Positions 7,915 through 17,350 of a DNA stretch of 64,000 bases are shown here, in pieces (within the stretch, counting starts at the first letter, position 1; the number at the start of each line of letters is the position of its first letter). The notes beneath the pieces were generated by a model that was not told where the DNA came from, did not search any database, and saw only the letters and a program-made list of their open reading frames with translations. Where the stretch lies: NCBI RefSeq assembly GCF_900108035.1, contig NZ_FNVS01000017.1, positions 1 through 64,000 on the forward strand. Direction: 5' to 3'. A program made the translations under genes and the position numbers. Source of the stretch: Parabacteroides chinchillae (lineage in GTDB: Bacteria; Bacteroidota; Bacteroidia; Bacteroidales; Tannerellaceae).

Positions 7915-9567
7915 ATGTTAGAAAGATTCATAGACCAAACGACTTTCACGTCGCAAGAGGACTTTAAGAAAAACTTCAGGATAAAAGTGCCTGAGAACTT
8001 TAATTTCGGCTATGATGTAGTAGATGCATGGGCTGCCGAAGAACCGGATAAGAAAGCGCTTTGTTGGACGAATGACCACGGAGAGCATATTGATTTTACT
8101 TTTGCCGATCTGAAAAAATATACCGACCAGACAGCATCATATTTCCAGTCTTTAGGTATAGGGCACGGAGATATGGTGATGCTTATATTGAAACGCAGAT
8201 ATGAATTTTGGTTCAGTATCATAGCATTGCATAAGTTGGGGGCAGTCGTTATTCCTGCTACTCACTTATTGACGAAGAAAGATATCGTATATCGTGCCAA
8301 TGCGGCTGATATAAAGATGATAGTTTGTGCCGGAGAAGAGCCTATACTTTCCCATATAAAAGATTCGCTTGCCGATTCACCGTCTATTAAGACTGTTGTT
8401 TCTGTAGGCCCTGAACTGGGAAGTTTTGATGACTTTCATGAAGGTATAAGAAATGCTGCTCCATTTGTACGTCCGGCACGTGCGAATAGTAATGACGATA
8501 TTTCGCTGATGTATTTTACTTCAGGTACAACAGGCAACCCGAAAATGGTGGCTCACGACTTTACTTATCCTTTGGGACATATCGTTACGGGTAGCTTTTG
8601 GCACAACCTGCATAAAGACAGTTTGCACCTTACGATTGCCGATACCGGTTGGGGAAAAGCAGTTTGGGGTAAACTATATGGCCAATGGATTGCCGGTGCT
8701 ACGGTATTTGTGTACGACCATGAAAAGTTTACACCGGCCGATATGTTGCAGATGATTCAGGATTACCGTATTACTTCATTGTGTGCCCCGCCTACTATTT
8801 TCCGTTTCCTTATACGTGAAGATATTAGCAAGTATGATCTTTCTTCGCTGCAGTATTGTACGATAGCCGGCGAAGCGTTGAATCCTGCCGTGTACGATAC
8901 ATTTTATAAGCTTACGGGTATTAAGCTGATGGAAGGTTTTGGCCAGACGGAAACGACTCTGACGGTTGCTACATTCCCATGGATGGAACCAAAGCCAGGA
9001 TCGATGGGGGTTCCAAATCCTCAATATGATGTAGACCTTTTGCGCCCGGACGGGACAAAAGCAGAAGACGGAGAACAGGGACAAATCGTAATCCATACAG
9101 TTAATGGTAAGCCTATTGGTTTGTTTAAAGAATATTATCGGGATGCAGAACGTACGCATGAAGCTTGGCATGATGGGTTATATTACACAGGTGATGTTGC
9201 CTGGCGTGATGAAGACGGATATCTGTGGTTTGTTGGCCGTGCCGATGATGTGATTAAAAGTTCCGGCTATCGTATCGGCCCGTTTGAAGTGGAAAGTGCG
9301 TTGATGACACATCCGGCAGTTGTAGAGTGCGCCATTACCGGTGTACCCGATGAAATACGCGGACAAGTGGTAAAAGCCACAATTGTATTGGCTAAAGATT
9401 ATAAGTCGAAAGCCGGCGAAGCTCTGGTAAAGGAACTTCAGGAACACGTTAAAAAGGTTACCGCTCCTTATAAATATCCTCGTGTTGTTGAATTTGTAGA
9501 CGAACTGCCTAAAACAATCAGCGGTAAGATACGCAGGGTAGAAATCAGAGATAAGGATAATAAGTAG
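7915..9567 (+). CDS. AMP-forming acyl-CoA synthetase
   Basis: This ANL-superfamily ligase activates a carboxylic acid to its acyl-CoA through an acyl-adenylate. The 550-residue protein carries the P-loop-like [13 protein letters not shown] (about residue 200), the GFGQTETT motif (about 342), [34 protein letters not shown] split across the A8 hinge region (about 422-455), and the catalytic lysine in [10 protein letters not shown] near the C-terminus. Its overall form is closest to the medium-chain or acetyl-type branch. The substrate cannot be told from sequence alone. It is probably co-transcribed with the XRE-cupin regulator and ends at a strong terminator. Confidence 0.9.
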   Translation: MLERFIDQTTFTSQEDFKKNFRIKVPENFNFGYDVVDAWAAEEPDKKALCWTNDHGEHIDFTFADLKKYTDQTASYFQSLGIGHGDMVMLILKRRYEFWFSIIALHKLGAVVIPATHLLTKKDIVYRANAADIKMIVCAGEEPILSHIKDSLADSPSIKTVVSVGPELGSFDDFHEGIRNAAPFVRPARANSNDDISLMYFTSGTTGNPKMVAHDFTYPLGHIVTGSFWHNLHKDSLHLTIADTGWGKAVWGKLYGQWIAGATVFVYDHEKFTPADMLQMIQDYRITSLCAPPTIFRFLIREDISKYDLSSLQYCTIAGEALNPAVYDTFYKLTGIKLMEGFGQTETTLTVATFPWMEPKPGSMGVPNPQYDVDLLRPDGTKAEDGEQGQIVIHTVNGKPIGLFKEYYRDAERTHEAWHDGLYYTGDVAWRDEDGYLWFVGRADDVIKSSGYRIGPFEVESALMTHPAVVECAITGVPDEIRGQVVKATIVLAKDYKSKAGEALVKELQEHVKKVTAPYKYPRVVEFVDELPKTISGKIRRVEIRDKDNK

Positions 9568-9592
9568 ATTTGCTATAAAGAATATATAAAGA

Positions 9593-9623
9593 AAGCCGGA
9601 GTTTTTTATAAAAACTCCGGCTT
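9593..9623. terminator. Bidirectional terminator
   Basis: AAGCCGGAGTTTTT (9593-9606) and AAAAACTCCGGCTT (9610-9623) form a perfect 14-bp stem with a short loop. It serves the acyl-CoA synthetase from the left and probably also the eight-gene minus-strand locus, whose last gene ends at 9660. Confidence 0.8.
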
Positions 9624-9659
9624 ATCAGTTTAAAGCAAAGATCCTATGGAAAAGCGTCT

Positions 9660-11084
9660 TTACTCTGAAATCATTTTTTCAATTTCTTCCAATGAGCGTC
9701 CGGTTGTTTCGGGAATCAGTTTCCACATGATAAACATGTAAGGAATACACATGGCGGCAAACAATAGGAATGTTCCTTCCGGAGTCAGGTTCTTCAGCAT
9801 CCACGGGGTTAACTGTCCGATCAGGTATGTACCGATCCATAAAGAGAATCCTGCAATAGACATGGCAAGACCACGCACGCGAATCGGGAACATTTCTGAT
9901 AGAAGAACAAATACTACCGCACAGATTGAGATTGCACAACAGAAAATGTAGAACATGAATGATACCAACAGGAATATACTTGATATGCCCATTGCTTCAC
10001 CGTTATGGAAGTAGAATGCAATTAGCAATAATGCTAAAATCATACCTGAAACTCCCCAGTATACCAGTTTCTTACGTCCTACTTTGTCGATGATAAACAA
10101 TGCAATGATAGTAGTAATCATGTTAACCAAACCAACAAGTACCTGGTAAAATAATGAATCGCCGCCTGAAAGCCCGCTTTGTTCAAAGATTGTAGGACCG
10201 TAGTATAGCACGGCATTTACACCCATAAACTGACCCAGAATGGCAATGGCAGAACCAATAAGTACCATCTTAAAGATAGCCGGCTTGAAAAGATAAGCCC
10301 ATTGGCCTGACTTTGAGGAATCCTCGCTTATTACCATCTGGCGGGTACTTTCCAACTGGCTTACCGCTTCCTGGATACTTCCATAGATACGTTGCAGAAT
10401 ATGCTGTGCACTGTCGTCGCGACGTTTTAGAATTAACCAACGCGGGCTTTCCGGTATGAAGAATATCACTATAAAGAATATAACGGAAGGAACGGCACAC
10501 ATTCCTAACATGCCGCGCCACGATTCGGTATAGAATACTTTTTCGAATAGAGAGACGGATGCCGGATCGGTTATTGTTGCCATACCGCTTTCGGCCAGGT
10601 TCAGCAAAAGATGGTTTACCAGATAGGCTCCTACCATACCGACTGTTACACCGAACTGGTAAAGTGATACAAGGCTGCCGCGATATTTTGCAACAGCTAC
10701 TTCTGATATATATAACGGAGATATGATGGAAACAATACCGATACCTACACCTACAAAGATGCGGGAAACAATAAGCATTGTGAAATCCGTACTTACTGCA
10801 CAGCCTATGGCAGAAAGCGAGAAAAGGATGGCGGAGAATAACATTGTGCGTTTACGCCCGAACATATCACCTAAAATACCGGCAACAGATACACCGCCGA
10901 TCGAACCGACCAGTGCGCAACCTACGTACCAGCCCAGTTGCATCTCATCAAGCCCGAATAATTTAGCTACTTGCTGATTGGTTCCGGATACAACTGCTGT
11001 GTCATATCCGAAAAGGAATCCGCCTAAAGCAGCAACGAGAGATAGGAATATTACATATCCCATGTTAACATTGTTGTTGTTCAT
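9660..11084 (-). CDS. MFS sugar:H+ symporter (SP family, XylE-like)
   Basis: This inner-membrane transporter of 474 residues has about 12 membrane segments and the sugar-porter signatures: GGFLFGYDTAVVSG near the N-terminus, GDMFGRKRTM in loop 2-3, SRIFVGVGIGIVS, the FIPESPRWL motif at the end of the first half and PETTGRSLEEIE at the C-terminus. It should import a monosaccharide or a small modified sugar by proton symport. It is the last gene of the ROK-to-MFS locus, 20 bases after the DUF4434 gene. This placement suggests that the product released in the periplasm by the exported enzymes upstream is its substrate. The exact sugar is unknown. Confidence 0.9.
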   Translation of the reverse strand: MNNNNVNMGYVIFLSLVAALGGFLFGYDTAVVSGTNQQVAKLFGLDEMQLGWYVGCALVGSIGGVSVAGILGDMFGRKRTMLFSAILFSLSAIGCAVSTDFTMLIVSRIFVGVGIGIVSIISPLYISEVAVAKYRGSLVSLYQFGVTVGMVGAYLVNHLLLNLAESGMATITDPASVSLFEKVFYTESWRGMLGMCAVPSVIFFIVIFFIPESPRWLILKRRDDSAQHILQRIYGSIQEAVSQLESTRQMVISEDSSKSGQWAYLFKPAIFKMVLIGSAIAILGQFMGVNAVLYYGPTIFEQSGLSGGDSLFYQVLVGLVNMITTIIALFIIDKVGRKKLVYWGVSGMILALLLIAFYFHNGEAMGISSIFLLVSFMFYIFCCAISICAVVFVLLSEMFPIRVRGLAMSIAGFSLWIGTYLIGQLTPWMLKNLTPEGTFLLFAAMCIPYMFIMWKLIPETTGRSLEEIEKMISE

Positions 11085-11104
11085 AAATTACAGTCTTTTC
11101 TTTA

Positions 11105-12205
11105 TTATATGTTGAAGTATTCCTTATAGCGGTCGTACAAGTGGCCTGCCTGAAGGTATGCAGACTGCGGGCTCATAAAATGTGAGAACTCGAAAGTGAT
11201 GGCCTTATCATAGTTCTGACGGGCTGCAGCTTCTAACTTCATGCGTAACTTGTCGAATTTAATTGGCAGAAACTTGATAGGCATGTCGCGGTCAAATGAT
11301 TCAGCATTTGTCCAGCATTCGATACCATATTTGTCTGCCATTTTCTTGTTGACGCTAAAGAATGCATCCAGTTCGTCATAGTCTATATGTCCGTCCTGGA
11401 AAGCGCAGGCATCAACATTGCCTTTGATGGCTTCAAAGATCTCAGACCACTCTCTTTCGTGTTCCTCGACAGAAACTGCCTGCGCTTTACTCAATGAACC
11501 AGAGGCTGCATCAACAGCTTTTTTACCGTCTATCCAAGGTGAAATAAGAGTAGGTAATCCTCCGGATACTTCCTTGCATTGTTTGCCCAGGCTACTGAAA
11601 GCATCTTTTGCACCTTTGGTAGCGCGGCTGATTTCCTGACAGAGGTACCAACCCTGGAAGCTCTTATAATGACCGTATTTTTTCCATACTTCTTCAATAA
11701 CGTATTTGTTGGATTCTATTTCCCAGGTAAGATCGCCTGTATCCCAATACTTACCCGAATCGTACAAACCGAAGTAGAACTTCATGTTGTATTTGTCGGC
11801 CAGTCTCAGGTACATGTCAATCAAATCGACTGAAGGTTTGTAACAACCGAATTTATTCATTAAATATTCGGAAGGGTAGGTGATGAATTTGCGATATCCT
11901 GAACGGATAACAATTACGGTATCAATACCAATGGCTTTCATGTAGGCAAAGTCTTGATCCCATTCCTTTTCTCCCCAGTTTTGATGAGGAATGTCATGTG
12001 ATATTTCGTCCAAAAATGTTCCGCTTATCTTTAAACCCTGTGCTTTGGGGACAATTAATGTACTTTCGATGTTTTCGCCGGAAGATTGTTTGTTGCCGTC
12101 TTTAGAACAATTACTCTTATCAGCGCATGAGGCAAGGCTGCCGGTTGCAAGAACAGCACTTGTAACCGATACCTGTTTGAGAAATTCTCTTCTACTATTT
12201 GTCAT
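11105..12205 (-). CDS. DUF4434 family lipoprotein/Tat-exported protein
   Basis: The 366-residue protein begins with a twin-arginine-like signal (RREFLKQ) followed by a hydrophobic stretch and the lipobox LASC at about residues 24-27, so it is probably a lipoprotein. The mature part starts with KISGTFLDEISHDIPHQNWG, typical of DUF4434, a TIM-barrel-like family related in shape to glycoside hydrolases. Conserved acidic candidates are in GWYLCQEI and AFQDGHIDYDEL. It sits between an FAD oxidoreductase and the sugar symporter, 16 bases from the former. A glycoside-cleaving or lyase role on an oxidised sugar fits the context but is inference. Confidence 0.75.
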   Translation of the reverse strand: MTNSRREFLKQVSVTSAVLATGSLASCADKSNCSKDGNKQSSGENIESTLIVPKAQGLKISGTFLDEISHDIPHQNWGEKEWDQDFAYMKAIGIDTVIVIRSGYRKFITYPSEYLMNKFGCYKPSVDLIDMYLRLADKYNMKFYFGLYDSGKYWDTGDLTWEIESNKYVIEEVWKKYGHYKSFQGWYLCQEISRATKGAKDAFSSLGKQCKEVSGGLPTLISPWIDGKKAVDAASGSLSKAQAVSVEEHEREWSEIFEAIKGNVDACAFQDGHIDYDELDAFFSVNKKMADKYGIECWTNAESFDRDMPIKFLPIKFDKLRMKLEAAARQNYDKAITFEFSHFMSPQSAYLQAGHLYDRYKEYFNI

Positions 12206-12221
12206 GATAAAAAATATTAAG

Positions 12222-14117
12222 TTATTTGTTTATTATATTTCCTTTGATGTCTATAGGAATGGTTTCGAATGGATTTACATAATAATTTAACAACACAGCA
12301 AACTCTTTGCGGGTAATAGCTCTATCTAATGAAAAATTACTAAGTTTTGCCGAATCCCAGCGTGGAGCAATACTATTGATAAAATCATCCAGATTCTTTT
12401 CGTATGCAGGGCTATTGTTGTATTCCATTAAATCATAAGTCAATTGGATTGCTTCTTTAACAGTTATTTCCTTATTCTGTATTTTGGGGTTGAAGTTGGG
12501 ATAGTAGTCTTTCAATCCCGGAAGCAATGCTTCGGCAGTTAATGCAGAATCTGCATCAAACCAGGTTTCGTTAGACCACCCCCGGTTTGTACCGCGTCCT
12601 TTCAGGATACCTGTTGCTCCAATACGTTGCAAGGCGGCAAAGTTCCTGTCAGTTTTGGGTAAATCCAGGAAAGGTAGCAGATAGCATCCTCCCCGGAGTA
12701 ATACAGATTGAACTTCACGTATTGATACTTCTGAAACATCTTTCTTTTCTCTTACAGCCAGTCCGGCCAAAGCACCTGCCGCTTGTCCTATCTGTACCAA
12801 TATGGGTTGCAGGCGGGTTGTTCCGTTTACCAGGTTGGATACAGAAATAGACTTTTCTGTAACCAGCAAGTGATCAACATCTTTTGGAATGATAACTCCT
12901 AATGGCAGTCCGTAAGAAGGAACTGGGTAGAAATGTAGTTCCGGGAGCTTGTCTGCTTCGGGATATCGGGCATGGTGATGGTCAACAGCATAGTCTCCTA
13001 CTGCGATAGCCGTACGATATAACTTTTCCGGTTGCGCATATGGAGATGCCATGTGATTGACATTGAAGCGAACGAGTCCGTGTATTCTTCTTGATTCGCG
13101 ATGGTATGGAATAAATGGCAATTTGTCTGCTGTCGGAAATTCATCGTCGGCAAGACCTAATGTATTAAAGCCTAATTCATTTTGTAAATAATAAATGAAA
13201 CACATAGTGAAGTTTTTTGCTTTTTGCAATGCTTCTTTGCGTTCTTTAGGCTTCATTTCAATGATGTTCAGATAATAATCGTTACCCTCGATAGGCCAGT
13301 TGATCATGTATTTATTATTCGGCAATTTACCATAAGTAATCATTCTGTCTTTATCCCACAAGACACTGCCCTTTTTGGGGTTTTTACATTTAGGGTATTT
13401 GCAGGTACAATAGAATATCGAGGGATCGTAGCCTTCGGGCTTGGCTATGGTAACGTCTTTGCCATAATCTTTCAATATTGCAACGTATGTGAGATCCTGA
13501 ATAATATTGTTCGATACCTCCGGGCCAATATCTTCGCCGGATAAACTCTTGGCTTCCATTCCTATGTCGTATTTAACGCCACAGGCTTTGGCAACATCTC
13601 CTAATTCGGTACCATCTATCAATACTTTTGCTTCCAATAGTTGATACTCTCCTCCTTTATCGATCACAACACGCCAGCCTCTGGGCATTTTTTCGATTTT
13701 TTGAACAGTGGAGTTATACCATAAATCAAGCCGGTTCTCCTTTTCTGCCATTTGCTTGAATATTTTATTCATAACACTGGGCTCGGCAGCTACGGCCGAT
13801 ACCCATGAAGTACGCAGGCTGTCTGTTCCTCCATAATAATTTGAAAGCTCATTACGGAATTCTCCGAATATACCGGAAGGTAACCGATAATTTCCATCAA
13901 TACAACTTACTCCTGCTGATGTCAGAGCACCGCCTAACCATTCATATTCTTCAACAATAAGCGTATTGGCTCCTAATCGTGCAGCTTGTATACCGGCTGC
14001 GGTTCCACTGGCACCGCCTCCGATAATAAGTACGTCTACTTCCTTTGGTTGTTGGCATGCGGTTAGAAAGATAGTCCAAATACATGCAAAAAAACATGAA
14101 AATACAATTCGTTTCAT
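12222..14117 (-). CDS. FAD-dependent oxidoreductase lipoprotein
   Basis: The 631-residue protein has a short hydrophobic signal with lipobox FLTAC (Cys21), so it should be lipid-anchored. The mature part opens with a clear FAD-binding Rossmann motif, DVLIIGGGASGTAAG (about residues 28-42), and IVEE at the end of the second strand. It belongs to the FAD_oxidored group (PF12831-like), in which the flavin often oxidises a sugar or polyol hydroxyl. About residues 390-450 (VDHLLVTEKSISVS and GTTRLQPILVQIGQAAGALA) form the second flavin-contact region. It follows the double-domain oxidoreductase gene by 9 bases. The substrate is unknown. Confidence 0.82.
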   Translation of the reverse strand: MKRIVFSCFFACIWTIFLTACQQPKEVDVLIIGGGASGTAAGIQAARLGANTLIVEEYEWLGGALTSAGVSCIDGNYRLPSGIFGEFRNELSNYYGGTDSLRTSWVSAVAAEPSVMNKIFKQMAEKENRLDLWYNSTVQKIEKMPRGWRVVIDKGGEYQLLEAKVLIDGTELGDVAKACGVKYDIGMEAKSLSGEDIGPEVSNNIIQDLTYVAILKDYGKDVTIAKPEGYDPSIFYCTCKYPKCKNPKKGSVLWDKDRMITYGKLPNNKYMINWPIEGNDYYLNIIEMKPKERKEALQKAKNFTMCFIYYLQNELGFNTLGLADDEFPTADKLPFIPYHRESRRIHGLVRFNVNHMASPYAQPEKLYRTAIAVGDYAVDHHHARYPEADKLPELHFYPVPSYGLPLGVIIPKDVDHLLVTEKSISVSNLVNGTTRLQPILVQIGQAAGALAGLAVREKKDVSEVSIREVQSVLLRGGCYLLPFLDLPKTDRNFAALQRIGATGILKGRGTNRGWSNETWFDADSALTAEALLPGLKDYYPNFNPKIQNKEITVKEAIQLTYDLMEYNNSPAYEKNLDDFINSIAPRWDSAKLSNFSLDRAITRKEFAVLLNYYVNPFETIPIDIKGNIINK

Positions 14118-14126
14118 AAAAGTTCA

Positions 14127-17100
14127 TCAGTATTTATTAGTCAATATCTCCCGAGCGAAGCGTGCATAGTGTCCTTCCAATCCGCACGCGTATCTGCTTA
14201 GTGTGTTTTCACCTAATTTGTTGTTATCTCCACAAAGATAAAGGCTTTTGGCCAAATGAAGCTCTTTTAGTATACGATTTCTGTATGAAATATCATGAAC
14301 ATAAGGAACTATTCTGGTTTGTGCTATCCTGTATGAAGGTATATCATTATACCGCATGCCTTCAATAGTAAGGAGTCGGGCTAATACAGGTGTAGCCTCG
14401 GAACTTTTAATTTTTTCACATGCTATACATATAGCACGATAGTGTGAAAAATGATCTTCCAGTTTCAATTGGTTTGCTTTCTCCAAAATGACGGGAAGAA
14501 CAGATGCATCTCCTGTGCTTCCGAGTGCAATGATGAGACTGTCCAGCGGACTCATGCATTCGCCGAATTGAGCCGATGCAGTATAATGCCATCCTTCATC
14601 CCAAACATCATAGGCCTTGATCGCATCTGCAACAACAGGCGCAAACTCTTTATTTCCTAAAATACAGAGGATACTAGCATAGATAAGACGGGCATCGCCT
14701 GATGCTCCGGATATATTTTTGCGGACTATGCGGATGCATCTGGCTGGATCGGTAAGTAATATTTCAAGGCCTTTATAACGCTCTTCCACAACCTGGCGGG
14801 CTGCAACTTCGAATTCCTTGTCAGAATAAGTTTTAGTTTCCTTGTCTGTGAGTACGCGAGCCGGAAGTATTCCTTTTTCAACAAGATGCTTTTGAATCTT
14901 CCGGATGTTGATTTTCCTTAATGATTGTTTATCAATTGCTGCCAATGCTGCCAGATAGCCAACAGAATAACCTTGGTTTTGAAGACATGGCTGCATGCGG
15001 ATTACAGGCATGGCATCTCTGTGTGCGCTTGCTCCCAAGCCTGTGACAATGATTCCTTCCAATCCGCGGGGTAACAGAGATCTTAAAGGTACATCTGCGT
15101 CATATATTACGTGACGTTTGCCTGGAGGATTCAATGTGAAGAAAGGATCGATTGTCATGCCATGCGTGTCAAATGAACTTTTATGATATGATATGGTATC
15201 AGGATATCTTTTATGATTGATTACGTCGTATACAGTGACTGTATAATCTCCTATAATACGGCGTCTTTCACGTGTTTGAGGGAGTTTTCCTAAATCATAA
15301 AATCCTTTGTATTTTGCTTTGCCCTGTACATAAAGACGACTGACATCTAATATATCCGTATCATCAATAAGAGTCCAGTCTGTATTATTGTAATAGTCAT
15401 TTGGTTCGAAACGGGATAGTCCGGCTCCTTGTACGGCAAGGGTCTTCTTTCCCGTATATTCGTAATCTGCTCCGGCTGCAATGGCTATATCTGCACTTCC
15501 GGTGCTATCGATAACAATATTCGATAATATAACGCCACGGCCGAAAGGTGTTGTGACAATAAGACCTTCCACTTTTCCTTTATGTACTAATGCTCCGCAT
15601 CCGATGACACCGTACCATAGTTCGGCTTTATGTTTGCGGAGTTGTTGACGGTACCATTCTATTTTCCAGTCGGCACGGAACTTGGCGTCAGACTTAATCT
15701 GACGTGGATGATCGGCAGGAGCCATATTACGTACGGCTTTGTCAATTTCTGCTGTGTAACCTTCGCGGAAACCATCCCAATAACAGCCAATAAAGCCTAG
15801 AGTTGCTATTCCTCCGAGACCATGGAGGTAGTCTAAAACCAAAGTTTTGGCATTATGCATGGCAGCAGAAATTCCGGCTGGTGCCCCGGCGGTACCGCCT
15901 CCCATAACGACTACGTCGTATTGGCCTAATACAGGCAAAATAGATTGATTGGTTTTTACGTAGCCTTTATCCAGATTCGGACGTAGAGGATATAAAAGTT
16001 CTTTTACTTCTCCACAATAAGAAGCTGTTCCTTTAGGACTTGAAATTTGATAATCAGTCGCTAATTGGGTGTCTTGTAGATTGCTGGCAACAAATTCCCC
16101 CATCATTTCTCCTAACGCCATTGCATTGACCGGGCGGGATAACCAGCCGGCTACATCCCGTGGAACTGCCGCACATGGCCCTACAACCCAAAGGTTTTTG
16201 ACTCCTTGACATGCAAATGCTTGTTTGGGTAATTCGTAAGCGGAACGGATTGTTTCGAACCCATCCGGTGAGTATTTTATAACATTATGAACAAAAGGCT
16301 TTTTGGGGATGGATTCCATTGATAAGAGAGAATTCAGCTTTTCCCCAGCTGATATGATATGCCATGAAGGAGTATACCATAGAAGATCGGAACTGTCAAC
16401 TTGGTCTGCATCCCAAGTAATATCCCGGATATATTGTTCGGCTTCCATTAAGGATGCATAAGATTTGTCTTTTATTTCGTAATCGAAGGTATAACGGATT
16501 ACCGGATATTCTTTGCCATCTGATTTAACAGTAAATGGCATAGTGTTTACCTTCGAAATCTTTGGCGATTCAATCGCTTTGTTTCCTACTACAGTGTAAG
16601 TAAATGTTTGTTTTCCCGGTTTGAATTCTGTAAAAGGAACATTACACATTTCTGCAATGACGGCTGTCGTTGTTGTGTCAATAATACCTTTACAACGAAT
16701 GGCTTGTCTACCCGAACGGTTTGCAATGACAACACCGGCAATATTACCGTTTTTATCAATTAAAACGTTAGTAGGTAAGCTACTGTATAGGAAATGTATA
16801 TCGTTGTTGATTAATTCGTTTTCTAAGGTGGTTTTTACATGTAAGGGAGTAGGGGCTTGTTGTTGGGTATATAAAATATCTTTTTCCGGGAGATTATTAT
16901 ATGAGATTCTTGGATCTTCTTCTATTAAAAATATTTTTCGGGCAATTGCTGTTTGTGCCTGTTCTTCTTTTTTGTCTATTTGGTACATGAATGAACCGCA
17001 AATATCATCTCCCAGATAAGGCATGCCTGCTATTAAAAAAACTTTGCTTCCTGTTTTTGCTGCAGAAACAGCCGCAGAAACGGCTCCGGAACTACCTCCA

Positions 17101-17273
17101 ATAATGACGATATCGGTTTCTTCTATAATAGGAATATTGCGTTCAGACTCTTCGCAAAAGGATGGAACTTGAGTAAATTGCTGAATTTTATTCTTTGCTT
17201 CGGTAACGTTGCCGAATGATACCAGCGCACTACTAGCTGCTGTTAGCTTTAAAAAATCTCTACGTGTTATCAT
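14127..17273 (-). CDS. Tat-exported double FAD-oxidoreductase fusion with HEAT-like tail
   Basis: The 1048-residue protein starts with a Tat signal (ITRRDFLKLTAASSA). Two oxidoreductase-like halves follow. The second half (from about residue 450) has a canonical flavin motif, YDVVVMGGGTAGAPAG, with Asp481 closing strand two (LVLDY) and GASAHRDAMPVIRMQP near the C-terminal FAD contact. In the first half (from about 53) the corresponding stretch is DIVIIGGSSGAVSAA, where the third glycine position is Ser and the last is Ala, and strand two ends in FLIAG without an acidic residue. That half probably does not bind FAD in the normal way. Residues about 880-1000 resemble HEAT repeats (GDARLIYASILCILGNKEF, GSTGDASVLPVILEKA). 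It is the first gene after a hairpin behind susD. Confidence 0.8.
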   Translation of the reverse strand: MITRRDFLKLTAASSALVSFGNVTEAKNKIQQFTQVPSFCEESERNIPIIEETDIVIIGGSSGAVSAAVSAAKTGSKVFLIAGMPYLGDDICGSFMYQIDKKEEQAQTAIARKIFLIEEDPRISYNNLPEKDILYTQQQAPTPLHVKTTLENELINNDIHFLYSSLPTNVLIDKNGNIAGVVIANRSGRQAIRCKGIIDTTTTAVIAEMCNVPFTEFKPGKQTFTYTVVGNKAIESPKISKVNTMPFTVKSDGKEYPVIRYTFDYEIKDKSYASLMEAEQYIRDITWDADQVDSSDLLWYTPSWHIISAGEKLNSLLSMESIPKKPFVHNVIKYSPDGFETIRSAYELPKQAFACQGVKNLWVVGPCAAVPRDVAGWLSRPVNAMALGEMMGEFVASNLQDTQLATDYQISSPKGTASYCGEVKELLYPLRPNLDKGYVKTNQSILPVLGQYDVVVMGGGTAGAPAGISAAMHNAKTLVLDYLHGLGGIATLGFIGCYWDGFREGYTAEIDKAVRNMAPADHPRQIKSDAKFRADWKIEWYRQQLRKHKAELWYGVIGCGALVHKGKVEGLIVTTPFGRGVILSNIVIDSTGSADIAIAAGADYEYTGKKTLAVQGAGLSRFEPNDYYNNTDWTLIDDTDILDVSRLYVQGKAKYKGFYDLGKLPQTRERRRIIGDYTVTVYDVINHKRYPDTISYHKSSFDTHGMTIDPFFTLNPPGKRHVIYDADVPLRSLLPRGLEGIIVTGLGASAHRDAMPVIRMQPCLQNQGYSVGYLAALAAIDKQSLRKINIRKIQKHLVEKGILPARVLTDKETKTYSDKEFEVAARQVVEERYKGLEILLTDPARCIRIVRKNISGASGDARLIYASILCILGNKEFAPVVADAIKAYDVWDEGWHYTASAQFGECMSPLDSLIIALGSTGDASVLPVILEKANQLKLEDHFSHYRAICIACEKIKSSEATPVLARLLTIEGMRYNDIPSYRIAQTRIVPYVHDISYRNRILKELHLAKSLYLCGDNNKLGENTLSRYACGLEGHYARFAREILTNKY

Positions 17274-17307
17274 GATATATCCTCTTCATATCTTTTTTAT
17301 TGAAAAT

Positions 17308-17336
17308 AATCATGCCGGAATTGCTCCGGCATGATT
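17308..17336 (-). terminator. Intra-operon hairpin after susD
   Basis: AATCATGCCGGA (17308-17319) and TCCGGCATGATT (17325-17336) make a perfect 12-bp stem with a 5-base loop. It lies between susD and the downstream oxidoreductase gene. The U tract on the minus strand is weak (ATTATTTTC). It is more likely a partial terminator or mRNA 3'-end stabiliser that lets SusC/SusD be made in excess. Confidence 0.6.
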
Positions 17337-17350
17337 TTGTATTCTTGTTA

